Shown here: positions 1-7,391 of the stretch, one piece after another
How the letters are laid out: every line of letters starts with the position of its first letter
How positions within the stretch are numbered: the stretch's first letter is position 1
DNA from: Imhoffiella purpurea
GTDB taxonomy: Bacteria > Pseudomonadota > Gammaproteobacteria > Chromatiales > Chromatiaceae
Assembly: GCF_000585215.1 (NCBI RefSeq)
Contig: NZ_AONC01000022.1
Coordinates: forward strand, 1-64,000
Direction of reading: 5' to 3'
Length of the DNA stretch: 64,000 nt
Notes under the pieces: generated by a model
What the model was told of the DNA's origin: nothing
Databases searched by the model: none
The model's input: the letters and a program-made list of their open reading frames with translations, nothing else
Position numbers and translations under genes: made by a program

Positions 1-1
1 G

Positions 2-163
2 GGGGCGGAGCCGATCGCCGAGCCTTGCCCCAAATGCGGATGGCCGATCCTGACCCTCAAGGTCACCAAGACCAAGGGCGCCGCCAAGGTGTGTCCGCAG
101 AAGGAATGCGGCTACCGCGAGCCGCTCGAGCAGTCCGAGCCTCAGGAGAGCGAGTCGGATTGA
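2..163 (+). CDS. topA: DNA topoisomerase I, C-terminal end (partial)
   Basis: Only the last 53 codons are inside the window; the gene enters from the left edge. The peptide carries one four-cysteine zinc finger (CPKC, then CPQKEC) followed by an acidic tail ending ESESD. That is the layout of the C-terminal zinc-ribbon repeats of bacterial type IA topoisomerase I, which relaxes negative supercoils. The identification rests on the finger alone because the catalytic domain is outside the window. The gene converges on the amidase gene, with 25 bases between the two stop codons. Confidence 0.75.
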   Translation, partial: GAEPIAEPCPKCGWPILTLKVTKTKGAAKVCPQKECGYREPLEQSEPQESESD

Positions 164-188
164 TCCGGATCGGATCCTTCCGTCCCGG

Positions 189-758
189 TCAGCGCAGCGA
201 TTCCCGAATCCGCTTCCAGGGGAAATTGCCCGTCGAGCCCGGGTATTCGCCGCCCGGGTCGATCTTGCGCTTGTAGCGTTTTCCACCGCACTCGAAGGCG
301 CTCCGGTCGAGTTCGCTATGGCCGCGGATCCGGTCGGGCGTCAGCCGGTAGCGCAGCAGCAGACGGTCGAGCAGGCCCATCAAGGCATTGATCTGCGCGG
401 GCGGGAAGGGGTCTTTGCCGTTGCCGTCGTTGACCAGCTCGATTCCGATCGAGTTCCGGTTGTGGCCTCGGACGTGATGGGCGACCTCGGATTCTGCAAC
501 GCCCGCGACCGTTTCCCCGTCCCGGCCGATGAGATAGTGATAGCTGATGTCTGGGTGGTTGGCGAAGTGCCGGACGTTCGATTCCAGCGTTCCGCCCGGG
601 GCATGCCAGAGACGATCGTCCCTGCATCCGGGACCGCCGGTCGCATGGATGACGATGAGATCGATGGGGCGCGCCATGGCCGTAGAGGCCATGGCCAGCA
701 ACAGAATGCAGATCGAGGTCGGCAAACCTGTCCACGATCCCTGTACTGATCCGGGCAT
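189..758 (-). CDS. N-acetylmuramoyl-L-alanine amidase (Amidase_2 / AmiD-like), exported
   Basis: A 189-residue protein with a hydrophobic N-terminal signal segment (about residues 12-30, ending AMA). A single Amidase_2/PGRP-type zinc amidase domain follows. Visible landmarks are VIHATGG with a first zinc-ligand His at residue 38, the NRNSIGIELVNDG core strand, RGHSELD with a second His, and a C-terminal KIDPGGEYP loop where an Asp takes the third ligand position, as in AmiD. Family members cleave the lactyl-L-Ala bond of peptidoglycan or released muropeptides in the periplasm. The gene ends 4 bases after the stop side of nothing upstream but lies 4 bases downstream of the HDOD gene on the same strand, so the two are probably co-transcribed. 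Confidence 0.85.
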   Translation of the reverse strand: MPGSVQGSWTGLPTSICILLLAMASTAMARPIDLIVIHATGGPGCRDDRLWHAPGGTLESNVRHFANHPDISYHYLIGRDGETVAGVAESEVAHHVRGHNRNSIGIELVNDGNGKDPFPPAQINALMGLLDRLLLRYRLTPDRIRGHSELDRSAFECGGKRYKRKIDPGGEYPGSTGNFPWKRIRESLR

Positions 759-762
759 CCCT

Positions 763-2259
763 TCATCCCCCTTTGCGCGAGCGGGCCTGGGTCAGTCCCA
801 TGTTGGCCTGATGGACGAAGTGCTTGAAATCCTGGAAGCTGGTCGGATCGAGCGCGCGCCCGCTGGGTCCGCGATCGGCGTAGATGAGCCCGATGCACTG
901 ATTGCTGACGATGATGGGTGCGATCATGAAAGGCACGATGCCCGTGAGCCGGGCCAGGTTCTCCGGGATGGACCCCTCGACGGTTTCTTGGTCGGCCGTG
1001 CTGACCATTCGAGGCAGCTTGCGGTCCAGGGTGAGGAAGAGGACGGTCGGTGCCTTGGGGTTGCGGACGAACTGAAATCCCTTCATCAGCCGATCCTCGT
1101 CCGCCCCGAGTGCGTATTTGGCCTTGATCACGCGCTTGTCCGGGCTCGTCAGGGCGAAGAGAACGCGGTCCATCCCGACGCCGCGATAGATGCCTTCCAG
1201 GACCAGCTCCATGACGACGTTGAAGTCGCAGCGCTCCTCGGCGATGAGCCCGGTCAGCTCGCGCAGGATCTTCACTTGGGTGATGTGGTCCGCCACCGGT
1301 TGATCGGACGCCGGCGTGGCGGCGGAGCGGGTCGTGCTCCGAGGTATCTCAGGCGTTTCCGGCTCCGCCTCGCTTTCCAGGGGCTGTGGGATGAATGTGG
1401 CCGCGAATTCGGCGCCATAGTCGTTGGCGATGCTGCAGGCCGCCCTGGCCTTTTCGAAAAACAGGTTGCGCGTTTCGTGCTGCGAGCGCTCCACCAGGAT
1501 CGACGCCTTGCGGACGAGCTGATCCATATCGTTCGATGTCCAGCCCTTCTCTTCGGCGCAGAGTGCGATCTGTTGACCGAGGTTCAGGGTCAGGATGCGG
1601 TCGGTCTTCTTCTTGGGGTTGTTGATCGCCTCCTGGAGCAGCTCGGTCAGCTGCCATTCGCTCACGAGTTGCCGGGTCAGCTGGCTGAGACGAAATCCCA
1701 GCAGGCGCTCCTGAGCCATCTCGGGCGCCATGCCGGTCGATGTGACGAGCCGATCCAGCTGCTCGGCCAGCTCCCCACCGAAGCACCAGAAGGCCAAGTC
1801 GCCGATATTGTAGAGGAGGGTGGCGATGAAGATCTCTTCGGGTGATTTGTCGCCGCGTGCGATGGCCAGGGCACGAGCCTGCACGGCCGCATGCATGGAT
1901 CGGCCCAGCTCGCGGCCGAAGCGTTGTTTGGCCGCACCCTGCATGGTGGCGTCGACCAGTGCGAGGGTGACGCAGATATTGCTGACCGCGTTGATTCCAA
2001 GCACGATCACCGCCCTGGTGATGGTGCTGATCACGGTGCTCGTCGGGTTGTAGTAGATGGAATTGGCCAGCTTGAGCACGCGCGCGGTAAACGACGGATC
2101 GTTCAGGATGATCCCCGCGAGGTCCGACATGGGGGCCGTGTCGTCGCGTGAAATCGCGATGATCCTCCGCGCCGTGCTGTCGAAGATCGGCATGTTCTGC
2201 CGCCGGATGAGCTCCATCCATTCTTCGAGCTTGGTCTGATGCTTCTGTCGCGTGCTCAA
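763..2259 (-). CDS. HDOD-domain signalling protein with C-terminal GAF-like region
   Basis: A 498-residue cytoplasmic protein. Residues about 15-220 form an HDOD domain: LAGIILNDPSFTARVLKLAN, then the ITRAVIVLG segment, then ATLLYNIGDLAFW where an HD-type phosphodiesterase would carry catalytic residues. The middle (about 285-320) is a low-complexity linker. Residues about 330-490 resemble a GAF sensor (LRELTGLIAEERCDFNVVMEL, later APIIVSNQCIGLIYADR). HDOD proteins are non-catalytic HD relatives used in bacterial signal transduction; no ligand can be deduced. It is divergent from the tsaC-like gene, with a 200-base intergenic region. Confidence 0.85.
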   Translation of the reverse strand: MSTRQKHQTKLEEWMELIRRQNMPIFDSTARRIIAISRDDTAPMSDLAGIILNDPSFTARVLKLANSIYYNPTSTVISTITRAVIVLGINAVSNICVTLALVDATMQGAAKQRFGRELGRSMHAAVQARALAIARGDKSPEEIFIATLLYNIGDLAFWCFGGELAEQLDRLVTSTGMAPEMAQERLLGFRLSQLTRQLVSEWQLTELLQEAINNPKKKTDRILTLNLGQQIALCAEEKGWTSNDMDQLVRKASILVERSQHETRNLFFEKARAACSIANDYGAEFAATFIPQPLESEAEPETPEIPRSTTRSAATPASDQPVADHITQVKILRELTGLIAEERCDFNVVMELVLEGIYRGVGMDRVLFALTSPDKRVIKAKYALGADEDRLMKGFQFVRNPKAPTVLFLTLDRKLPRMVSTADQETVEGSIPENLARLTGIVPFMIAPIIVSNQCIGLIYADRGPSGRALDPTSFQDFKHFVHQANMGLTQARSRKGG

Positions 2260-2459
2260 GTTACTGATCGTTATTGAATCAGCCGAAAACTATGGGGGAA
2301 CGTTTGGTGTATTTCCAGGTAGATCGAGTATCCCCCGTCCGTGCCTGCTCGATCTATCCGGATGGATCCCCGAATCTGGAAAGATGCGCAATGATTCTCC
2401 ATAGTAACGACCCGGATCCTGGGATCCGCATCGCCGACCGTGTCGCACGAGTGTCCATC

Positions 2460-3023
2460 ATGTCTTCGGTTCCACTGCATCGATTGCGTCTTGCACGTCA
2501 CCATATTCGCTCCGGCGGGGTGATCGCCTATCCGACGGAGGCGGTCTATGGTTTGGGTTGCGATCCCTGGAACGGTGATGCGGTGATGCGCCTGCTCGCG
2601 ATCAAGCGGAGGGATGTGTCCAAGGGACTGATTCTGATCGCCGCCGACGCCGCTCAGCTGAATCCCTTCGTCGAGAGGCTGCCCGAGGATCGCATGGCCG
2701 AGATCGAAGCCACCTGGCCCGGTCCCGTGACCTGGCTGTTTCCCGCCCGATCCACGACGCCGAGATGGCTGACGGGGCGTTTCGATACGCTCGCCGTGCG
2801 CGTGACCGCTCACCCGGTCGCCGCTGCGCTCTGCCGTCTTCACGGTGGGGCCATCGTGTCGACCAGCGCCAATATGGCGGATCGGCGTCCTGGGCGGACC
2901 GCGCTCGATGTGCGCCTGGGTCTGCCGGATGGTCCCGACTATATCTTGAGCGGTGTTTGCCGTGGCGCGAGCCGACCCTCACGGATTCTCGATGGCCGAA
3001 CAGGGGGCGTTCTGAGGGCCTGA
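2460..3023 (+). CDS. tsaC: Threonylcarbamoyl-AMP synthase (TsaC/Sua5/YrdC family)
   Basis: A 187-residue YrdC-fold protein. TsaC makes threonylcarbamoyl-AMP from threonine, bicarbonate and ATP, the first step of the t6A37 tRNA modification. Motifs: GGVIAYPTEAVYGLGC near the N-terminus, the KRRDVSKG nucleotide-binding stretch, WPGPVTWLFPA, and IVSTSAN near residue 137. The frame stays open 62 codons further upstream, but that extension is unlike the family, so the ATG at 2460 that places GGVIAYPTEA about 20 residues in was chosen. It is short, matching TsaC and not the longer Sua5. It stands alone between divergent and convergent neighbours. Confidence 0.88.
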   Translation: MSSVPLHRLRLARHHIRSGGVIAYPTEAVYGLGCDPWNGDAVMRLLAIKRRDVSKGLILIAADAAQLNPFVERLPEDRMAEIEATWPGPVTWLFPARSTTPRWLTGRFDTLAVRVTAHPVAAALCRLHGGAIVSTSANMADRRPGRTALDVRLGLPDGPDYILSGVCRGASRPSRILDGRTGGVLRA

Positions 3024-3088
3024 ACCAGGGATCGGCTCGATCCCGCCTCGGGCCGAATCCGGAGTGCGGATATGGCCTGCCTTCGGGG

Positions 3089-3631
3089 TCAATGACGGTG
3101 CCGGAAGCGCCAGGGTGATTGGTGCTCCCCCGGTTCGCTCCAGATCCCTCTCCCCGAGCGGCGCGCCTCCCGCTCCGTCTCCATGAAGCGTGGGTCCTTG
3201 CAGTAGCGCCGGTAGACCGCGGCATTGCCGCTCGAGACCTGTTCCAGGTTGATGAATCGCCGCTCCGAATCCGCGCCGTAGAGATCGGCGACGGTGCGGC
3301 CGAAGCGGTCCCGCTCGATGGGGATCACCTCGACCCTGGCGGGCGTGATACGGCGCAGGTTGGCGCGCGAACGGTCGGACCAGGGGCGCTGATCCTTTTC
3401 CGGTGCGTCGATACAGCGCAACCGAACCTCCAAGCGGTCGCCCGCGCAGTCCAGTATCAACGAATCCCCGTCCAGGATCTTCCGCACCTGGCAGTCTCGA
3501 CCCTGTTCTGCGGTTCCGGCGTTCGCCGCCGCGCTGCCCGCCAGCAGCAGCACGGCGGCAAAGGGCGCCAGGGCGGAGAACCTGTCTTGTACCCGGATTT
3601 TCACCCGGTCGACGATGCGCGAATTTGCCAC
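3089..3631 (-). CDS. Thermonuclease-family (SNase-like) exported nuclease
   Basis: A 180-residue protein with a hydrophobic signal-like segment (about residues 20-38, ending ANA) and one staphylococcal-nuclease fold. Recognisable elements are the KILDGDSLIL strand, VRLRCIDAPEKDQ with the catalytic Arg/Asp region, the IERDRFGRTVADLY segment and the C-terminal helix VYRRYCKDPRFMETEREARRS ending in RGIWS. Members are calcium-dependent phosphodiesterases acting outside the cytoplasm. It is convergent with the tsaC-like gene, with 65 bases between them. The start is the first ATG that gives the signal segment; a shorter start is possible. Confidence 0.82.
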   Translation of the reverse strand: MANSRIVDRVKIRVQDRFSALAPFAAVLLLAGSAAANAGTAEQGRDCQVRKILDGDSLILDCAGDRLEVRLRCIDAPEKDQRPWSDRSRANLRRITPARVEVIPIERDRFGRTVADLYGADSERRFINLEQVSSGNAAVYRRYCKDPRFMETEREARRSGRGIWSEPGEHQSPWRFRHRH

Positions 3632-3784
3632 GTTTGTGCGTCAACCCGAAATCGTAGAGGATGGCCCTGGAGTCGTAGCCTGACCAGAGGCGAAGCCTGA
3701 TGGACGGTCATGGCCGCCTAAGCTCATTCTCCGAGGTCCGGAAATGGACAAAGAAGAGCCGAACGTATTGAGGGAATTCATTCG

Positions 3785-4654
3785 ATGATTACAAAATGGT
3801 GTGGTTCCAGAAGCGAACTCGAGTGTTGTGTCTCCAGGCTGAATGCCAAGCGAGAAATGAGCGAGCGATATCTGTCCGGCGTCGAAGAGCTTGCCGGATA
3901 CTGTGCGTCATGCGGTGATATCGTCAAGTTCGGCAATACTGTAACGCCTGGAGAAAAGTGGAAAAATTTGCGAGAAAGCTTTATCTGTCCGCGTTGTGGA
4001 CTCAATGGGCGCATGCGCCATGCCTACATTGAGCTGGCAGCTGTCATTGAATCGCTTTCTGAGCCGAAAGTGCTGCTGTTTGAACGCGTTACGCCTTTTT
4101 TTTCGGCCCTGGAAAAAATCTACCCGTTCGTGGAAGGTTGCGAATACGTCGGTCCTGACATTACCCCAGGGACGATAATCGAGCAAAAAATGATCGACCG
4201 TAAGCTCCGCGTGCGACACGAGGACATGATGGCGATCTCCTTTCCGGATGAATCATTGGATGTAATCTTTCATGCCGATGTGTTGGAGCATGTTCCCGAT
4301 TGGATCCAGGGGATCAGGGAATGCCATCGCGTGATCAAGCCTGGTGGGACTCTTGTTTTCACTTGTCCTTTCTTCTTCATGGAAGAAAGCATTACCAGGG
4401 CGAAAGTCGAAAATGGCGAGATCGTACATATATCAGAGCCGGCCTATCATGGGAATCCCATGAGTCAATCGGGTAGTCTGGTTTATACGCAGCATGGCTG
4501 GCCTCTTCTTGAAGAGCTTGAGAAACTTGGATTTGAAACAGTCGAATCTGGACTCCTATGGGATCCATGGCAGGGAATTCTCTCGACCAACAATCCATGT
4601 GTCGAAGGTCAGATGTGGCCCTTGATGTTTCGTTGCAGGAAGCCCGCTGGTTGA
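3785..4654 (+). CDS. SAM-dependent methyltransferase with N-terminal zinc-ribbon
   Basis: A 289-residue protein. The N-terminus has two CxxC pairs (CASC near residue 40, CPRC near residue 70), suggesting a zinc ribbon. The rest is a class I methyltransferase: a VGPDITPG acidic loop, FPDESLDVIFHADVLEHV as motif II, then RVIKPGGTLVFTCPF as motif III. This is the Methyltransf_11 type common in sugar or lipid modification, but no substrate is evident. Base composition is clearly more AT-rich than its neighbours, suggesting transfer. Its stop codon TGA lies inside the 13-bp direct repeat bordering the IS66 element, so the insertion fell right at the end of the gene and left the protein intact. Confidence 0.75.
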   Translation: MITKWCGSRSELECCVSRLNAKREMSERYLSGVEELAGYCASCGDIVKFGNTVTPGEKWKNLRESFICPRCGLNGRMRHAYIELAAVIESLSEPKVLLFERVTPFFSALEKIYPFVEGCEYVGPDITPGTIIEQKMIDRKLRVRHEDMMAISFPDESLDVIFHADVLEHVPDWIQGIRECHRVIKPGGTLVFTCPFFFMEESITRAKVENGEIVHISEPAYHGNPMSQSGSLVYTQHGWPLLEELEKLGFETVESGLLWDPWQGILSTNNPCVEGQMWPLMFRCRKPAG

Positions 4655-4661
4655 ATGCTTA
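4649..4661. repeat. Left 13-bp direct repeat flanking the IS66 element
   Basis: The 13 bases GGTTGAATGCTTA directly abut the left terminal inverted repeat and recur exactly at 7151-7163, abutting the right one. This is the signature of a target-site duplication, although 8 bp is the length usually given for IS66 elements. It includes the stop codon of the methyltransferase gene. Confidence 0.75.
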
Positions 4662-4677
4662 GTAAGCGTCTGGCGAA

Positions 4678-6310
4678 TTACAGGATTGCCCCAAGCGGCT
4701 TGATGTCGTCCATTGTCAGATTGTGCGGCAACAGTGCCGCGATGGCCTCTGGGGTCTTGGCGGCAGGCAGGTATTCGAAGAGGTGGTTGAGGTAGGCCCA
4801 GGGCTCGAGGGCGTTGGCCTTGGCCGTCTCGATCAGGCTGTAGAGCAAGGCGCTGGTTTCGGCACCCTTGGGACTGCCGGCGAACAGCCAGTTCTTGCGT
4901 CCGATGACAAAGGGCCGGATGGCGTTCTCGGCGGTGTTGTTGTCGATCTCGAGGCGACCGTCTTCGAGGAAGGTCGTGAGGATCGGCCACTGACCGAGCG
5001 CGTAGTGCACGGCCTTGCCGAGCAGGCCCTTGGGCGGGGTGCGGGTGACGGTGGCGTCGAGCCAGGTCTTGATGGCGTCGAGGATGGGGCGGCTGTGTTG
5101 CAGGCGCACGGTCTGGCGCTCGGCGGGCGTGGCCTCGCGCAGGCGTTTCTCGACGGCATAGAGCTGGCCGATGTAGGCAGAGCATCTGCTGGGCGGCACC
5201 GCTGTTGCGCCCACTGGCGGCGTCGACGAATTTGCGCCGCACATGGGTCCAGCAGCCGGCATGGCCGATCACCTCGGGGGCATTCGCCACGACGCCGTAG
5301 GCACTGTAGCCATCGGATTGCAGATAGAACCTTGGCGGTGGATCCGTCCCATCGGCCTGGGCTGGATCCTCGAGCAGGATGCCCTTGGGCACGGAGGCGG
5401 CGCGGCTGTCGGCATACGCGAACCAGCGCACCGGCTGTCCGGGCGGCCCGCCGCAGAACACCCACATGTAGGAGGTTTGGGTGTTGTCGCGCCCGGGCTC
5501 ACGAAGCACCTGCACGGGCGTTTCGTCGACGTGGACCACCGCGCCTTGGCGCAATTGGGCCTTGAGCGCGGCGGCGATGGGGGCGAGCGGTGCGTTGAGC
5601 TGGATCAGCAGCCCAGCCATGGTCTGGCGGGTCAGGTCGATGCCCTCGCGCTCGAAGATCTTCTCTTGGCGGTACAGTGGCAGGGCATCGACGAACTTGG
5701 CGGTGACGATCCCCGCCAGCAGTGAGGCGTGGGCGACCGACTTGGGGATGATCTGTTCGGGACGCGGGGCGATCTTGACCCCGACCTCGGCCCCCGGGAC
5801 GTCCTCCGTACGCGCGACGTATTTGGCGCGCTTGTAGACGATGACATAGGTCTGGCGCGGAACGATCGCCAACTGCTCGGAGGTGTCGTAGCCGATGAAG
5901 CTCCAGTCCTCCCCCATCGCGGCCTTCTCCTCCTCGCCGAGGTCGAGCAGGCGCTCGACGCGGGGCAGATGGCTTGGCAGAGGACGGCGCACGGGTTGGC
6001 GCTTGGTCGGTGCCTCCGTATCCTTGGCGGTGTCCGGCGCGGCGGGCGCAGGCAGCTCGGCCTCGAGTTCGCCGATGAGTGCCTCGAGCTCGGTTTCGTC
6101 GAACAGGCGCAGCTGGCTGTCGGGAACCTGATCGGCGCTGCGCCCGAAACGCTTGCGCTTGAGCAGCTCGATGGTCTCGAGCAACTGCGCGATGCGCTGC
6201 GCCTGAGCCCCGCGCTCACGCTCCGCCTCAGCCAATTGTTCCGTCAACTGGGCGATGATCGCCCGCAGTTCGGCGGGGGCGTCGGGGAGGGACTGAGCGG
6301 TGCTGGACAT
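4678..6310 (-). pseudogene. tnpC: IS66 transposase TnpC, frameshifted
   Basis: TnpC is the DDE transposase of IS66. The N-terminal coiled-coil, zinc-finger and catalytic parts read in one frame from 6310 (the HVDETPVQVL segment carries a catalytic Asp; CWTHVRRKF lies further on). The C-terminal part, including IDNNTAENAIRPFVIGRKNW and the IS66 C-terminal helix region, continues in another frame to the stop at 4678. The switch falls at about 5179-5181, where one extra base follows the codons for QQML. Removing it restores QQMLAYIGQLYAVE. No slippery heptamer is visible there, so a mutation or sequencing error is more likely than programmed frameshifting. Confidence 0.85.
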
Positions 6311-6358
6311 GCTCGGTATTATACCCGATTTCCCTGTTAAAACGCAGGTTTATGAGCG

Positions 6359-6712
6359 CTAGATGAGATCGAAATCGGCGCGTTGATGCGCCTGAACCCG
6401 GGTCGGATCCAGCCCATCGAGCAACCACTGAAACTCGCGCGCCGACAGCTTCACCGGCCCTTCGCTCGCTGACATCGGCCACCAGAAGCGCTCACGCTCG
6501 AGGCGCCGGTACCACAGCCAGAAGCCGTTATGCTGCCACACCAGGATCTTGAGCTTGTCGCGTGCGCGATTGCAGAACACGAACACCTGGCTCGAGAACG
6601 GATCGGCCTCGAGCACATCGACCACCAGCGCCGCCAGCCCGTCGATCTGCTTGCGCATGTCGGTCGCCCCGGCGGCCAGATAGACCTGGGTTTGCGCCCC
6701 GAGCGTGATCAT
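6359..6712 (-). CDS. tnpB: IS66 accessory protein TnpB
   Basis: A 117-residue protein matching the IS66 Orf2/TnpB family. Landmarks are the ATDMRKQIDGLAALV helix, VFVFCNRARDKLKIL and WQHNGFWLWYRRLERERFWWP, followed by the LSAREFQWLLDGLD end. TnpB is needed for IS66 transposition, although its biochemical role is not settled. It overlaps the tnpA stop in the ATGA manner, indicating translational coupling, and is followed by tnpC after 48 bases. The reading frame is intact. Confidence 0.93.
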   Translation of the reverse strand: MITLGAQTQVYLAAGATDMRKQIDGLAALVVDVLEADPFSSQVFVFCNRARDKLKILVWQHNGFWLWYRRLERERFWWPMSASEGPVKLSAREFQWLLDGLDPTRVQAHQRADFDLI

Positions 6713-7065
6713 GCCGCCAGGGGCTCCTGAAGCACCGCCAAGACCCGGCGCAGCGTCCTGGGTTCGAAGTCGGCACCGACCTCCAGGCGCAAGCCATTGG
6801 CCAGAACGAGGGTCAATGCGGGACCCGCCACCGGCACGGGAACCTCGTGCAGCTCGACAGGCACCCAGCGAACCGACCCACCTTCGCCCTGGCGTGTTTC
6901 CTGATCACCAGGATCCGCGTGCTGACGCACTTGCTCGCGCCACCGATGGAAGCTCGTCACCGAGATGCCCTGCTGGGCGCAATACTGCGCCTGTGTCAGG
7001 CCACTGTTCGGCCAGCCTTCAACAATGGATTGCCACTGCTCGCGTGTGCGCCGTCGATCTGCCAT
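6709..7065 (-). CDS. tnpA: IS66 protein TnpA (helix-turn-helix)
   Basis: A 118-residue protein. Residues about 5-50 form the helix-turn-helix domain typical of IS66 TnpA (EQWQSIVEGWPNSGLTQAQY followed by CAQQGISVTSFHRWRE). A variable linker and the conserved C-terminal segment (LVLANGLRLEVGADFEPRTL, then RRVLAVL) complete it. TnpA probably binds the element ends. It is the first gene of the IS and overlaps tnpB by four bases. The sequence between its start and the right inverted repeat (7066-7129) is short and would hold the element promoter. Confidence 0.9.
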   Translation of the reverse strand: MADRRRTREQWQSIVEGWPNSGLTQAQYCAQQGISVTSFHRWREQVRQHADPGDQETRQGEGGSVRWVPVELHEVPVPVAGPALTLVLANGLRLEVGADFEPRTLRRVLAVLQEPLAA

Positions 7066-7150
7066 GCTGAAACTCCTGTCGTGATGGAATGGAATTTCAT
7101 CTTGCAGACTCGATTCTGGGCGGGATAGATGTAATTGGCCGGACGCTTAC

Positions 7151-7163
7151 GGTTGAATGCTTA
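7151..7163. repeat. Right 13-bp direct repeat flanking the IS66 element
   Basis: An exact copy of 4649-4661 (GGTTGAATGCTTA), placed directly after the right terminal inverted repeat of the IS66 element. Confidence 0.75.
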
Positions 7164-7198
7164 CGCCCCCACTTCATTCGATGAACTAGCGAAATCGA

Positions 7199-7300
7199 TC
7201 ATTGTGCTCCACCCCGAAACATTGGCGCCAAGCCTTTCGGCCGTTGACCTTCGGTGAGCTTGTAGGGGTTGGTCTTCGGCTTGGCGTAGCAGCATTGCAT
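7199..7300 (-). other. Short open frame, possible gene remnant
   Basis: A 33-codon ATG-started frame reading MQCCYAKPKTNP and ending MFRGGAQ. It sits between the IS66 element and the terminator downstream of nhaD. I do not recognise the peptide. It could be a tiny gene or a leftover of something disrupted by transposition. The rest of the 7164-7316 stretch shows nothing else I can support. Confidence 0.2.
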
Positions 7301-7316
7301 GTCCGTCAAGGGAACG

Positions 7317-7344
7317 AAAAAGCCCGGCAATCGCCGGGCTTTTT
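7317..7344. terminator. Rho-independent terminator downstream of nhaD
   Basis: A perfect 12-bp stem (AAAAAGCCCGGC / GCCGGGCTTTTT) around a 4-base AATC loop. It lies 48 bases past the nhaD stop on the minus strand. The A and T runs on each side make it usable in both directions. Confidence 0.88.
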
Positions 7345-7391
7345 CGGGTGATGGCGGACCTATGCGAATCTCCTGGTCCTAATCCTTCCGG

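Larger units (their letters stand above)
4662..7150 (-). mobile_element. IS66-family insertion sequence (tnpA-tnpB-tnpC)
   Basis: The element is 2489 bp with imperfect terminal inverted repeats at 4662-4682 and 7130-7150. Both begin GTAAGCGTC when read inwards, and they match at 19 of 21 positions. Inside, on the minus strand, are the three IS66 genes in the usual order: tnpA (7065-6709), tnpB (6712-6359) and tnpC (6310-4678). The direct repeats immediately outside mark the insertion boundaries. Because tnpC carries a frameshift, this copy probably cannot transpose by itself. It separates the methyltransferase gene from the nhaD region. Confidence 0.92.

Noticed and set aside
547-1845. 432-codon open frame on the plus strand
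   Set aside because: It is antisense to the HDOD gene and has no recognisable domain or ribosome site.
5165-5190. Programmed ribosomal frameshift in tnpC
   Set aside because: No slippery heptamer or A-run is present at the frame change, and IS66 TnpC is normally a single frame.
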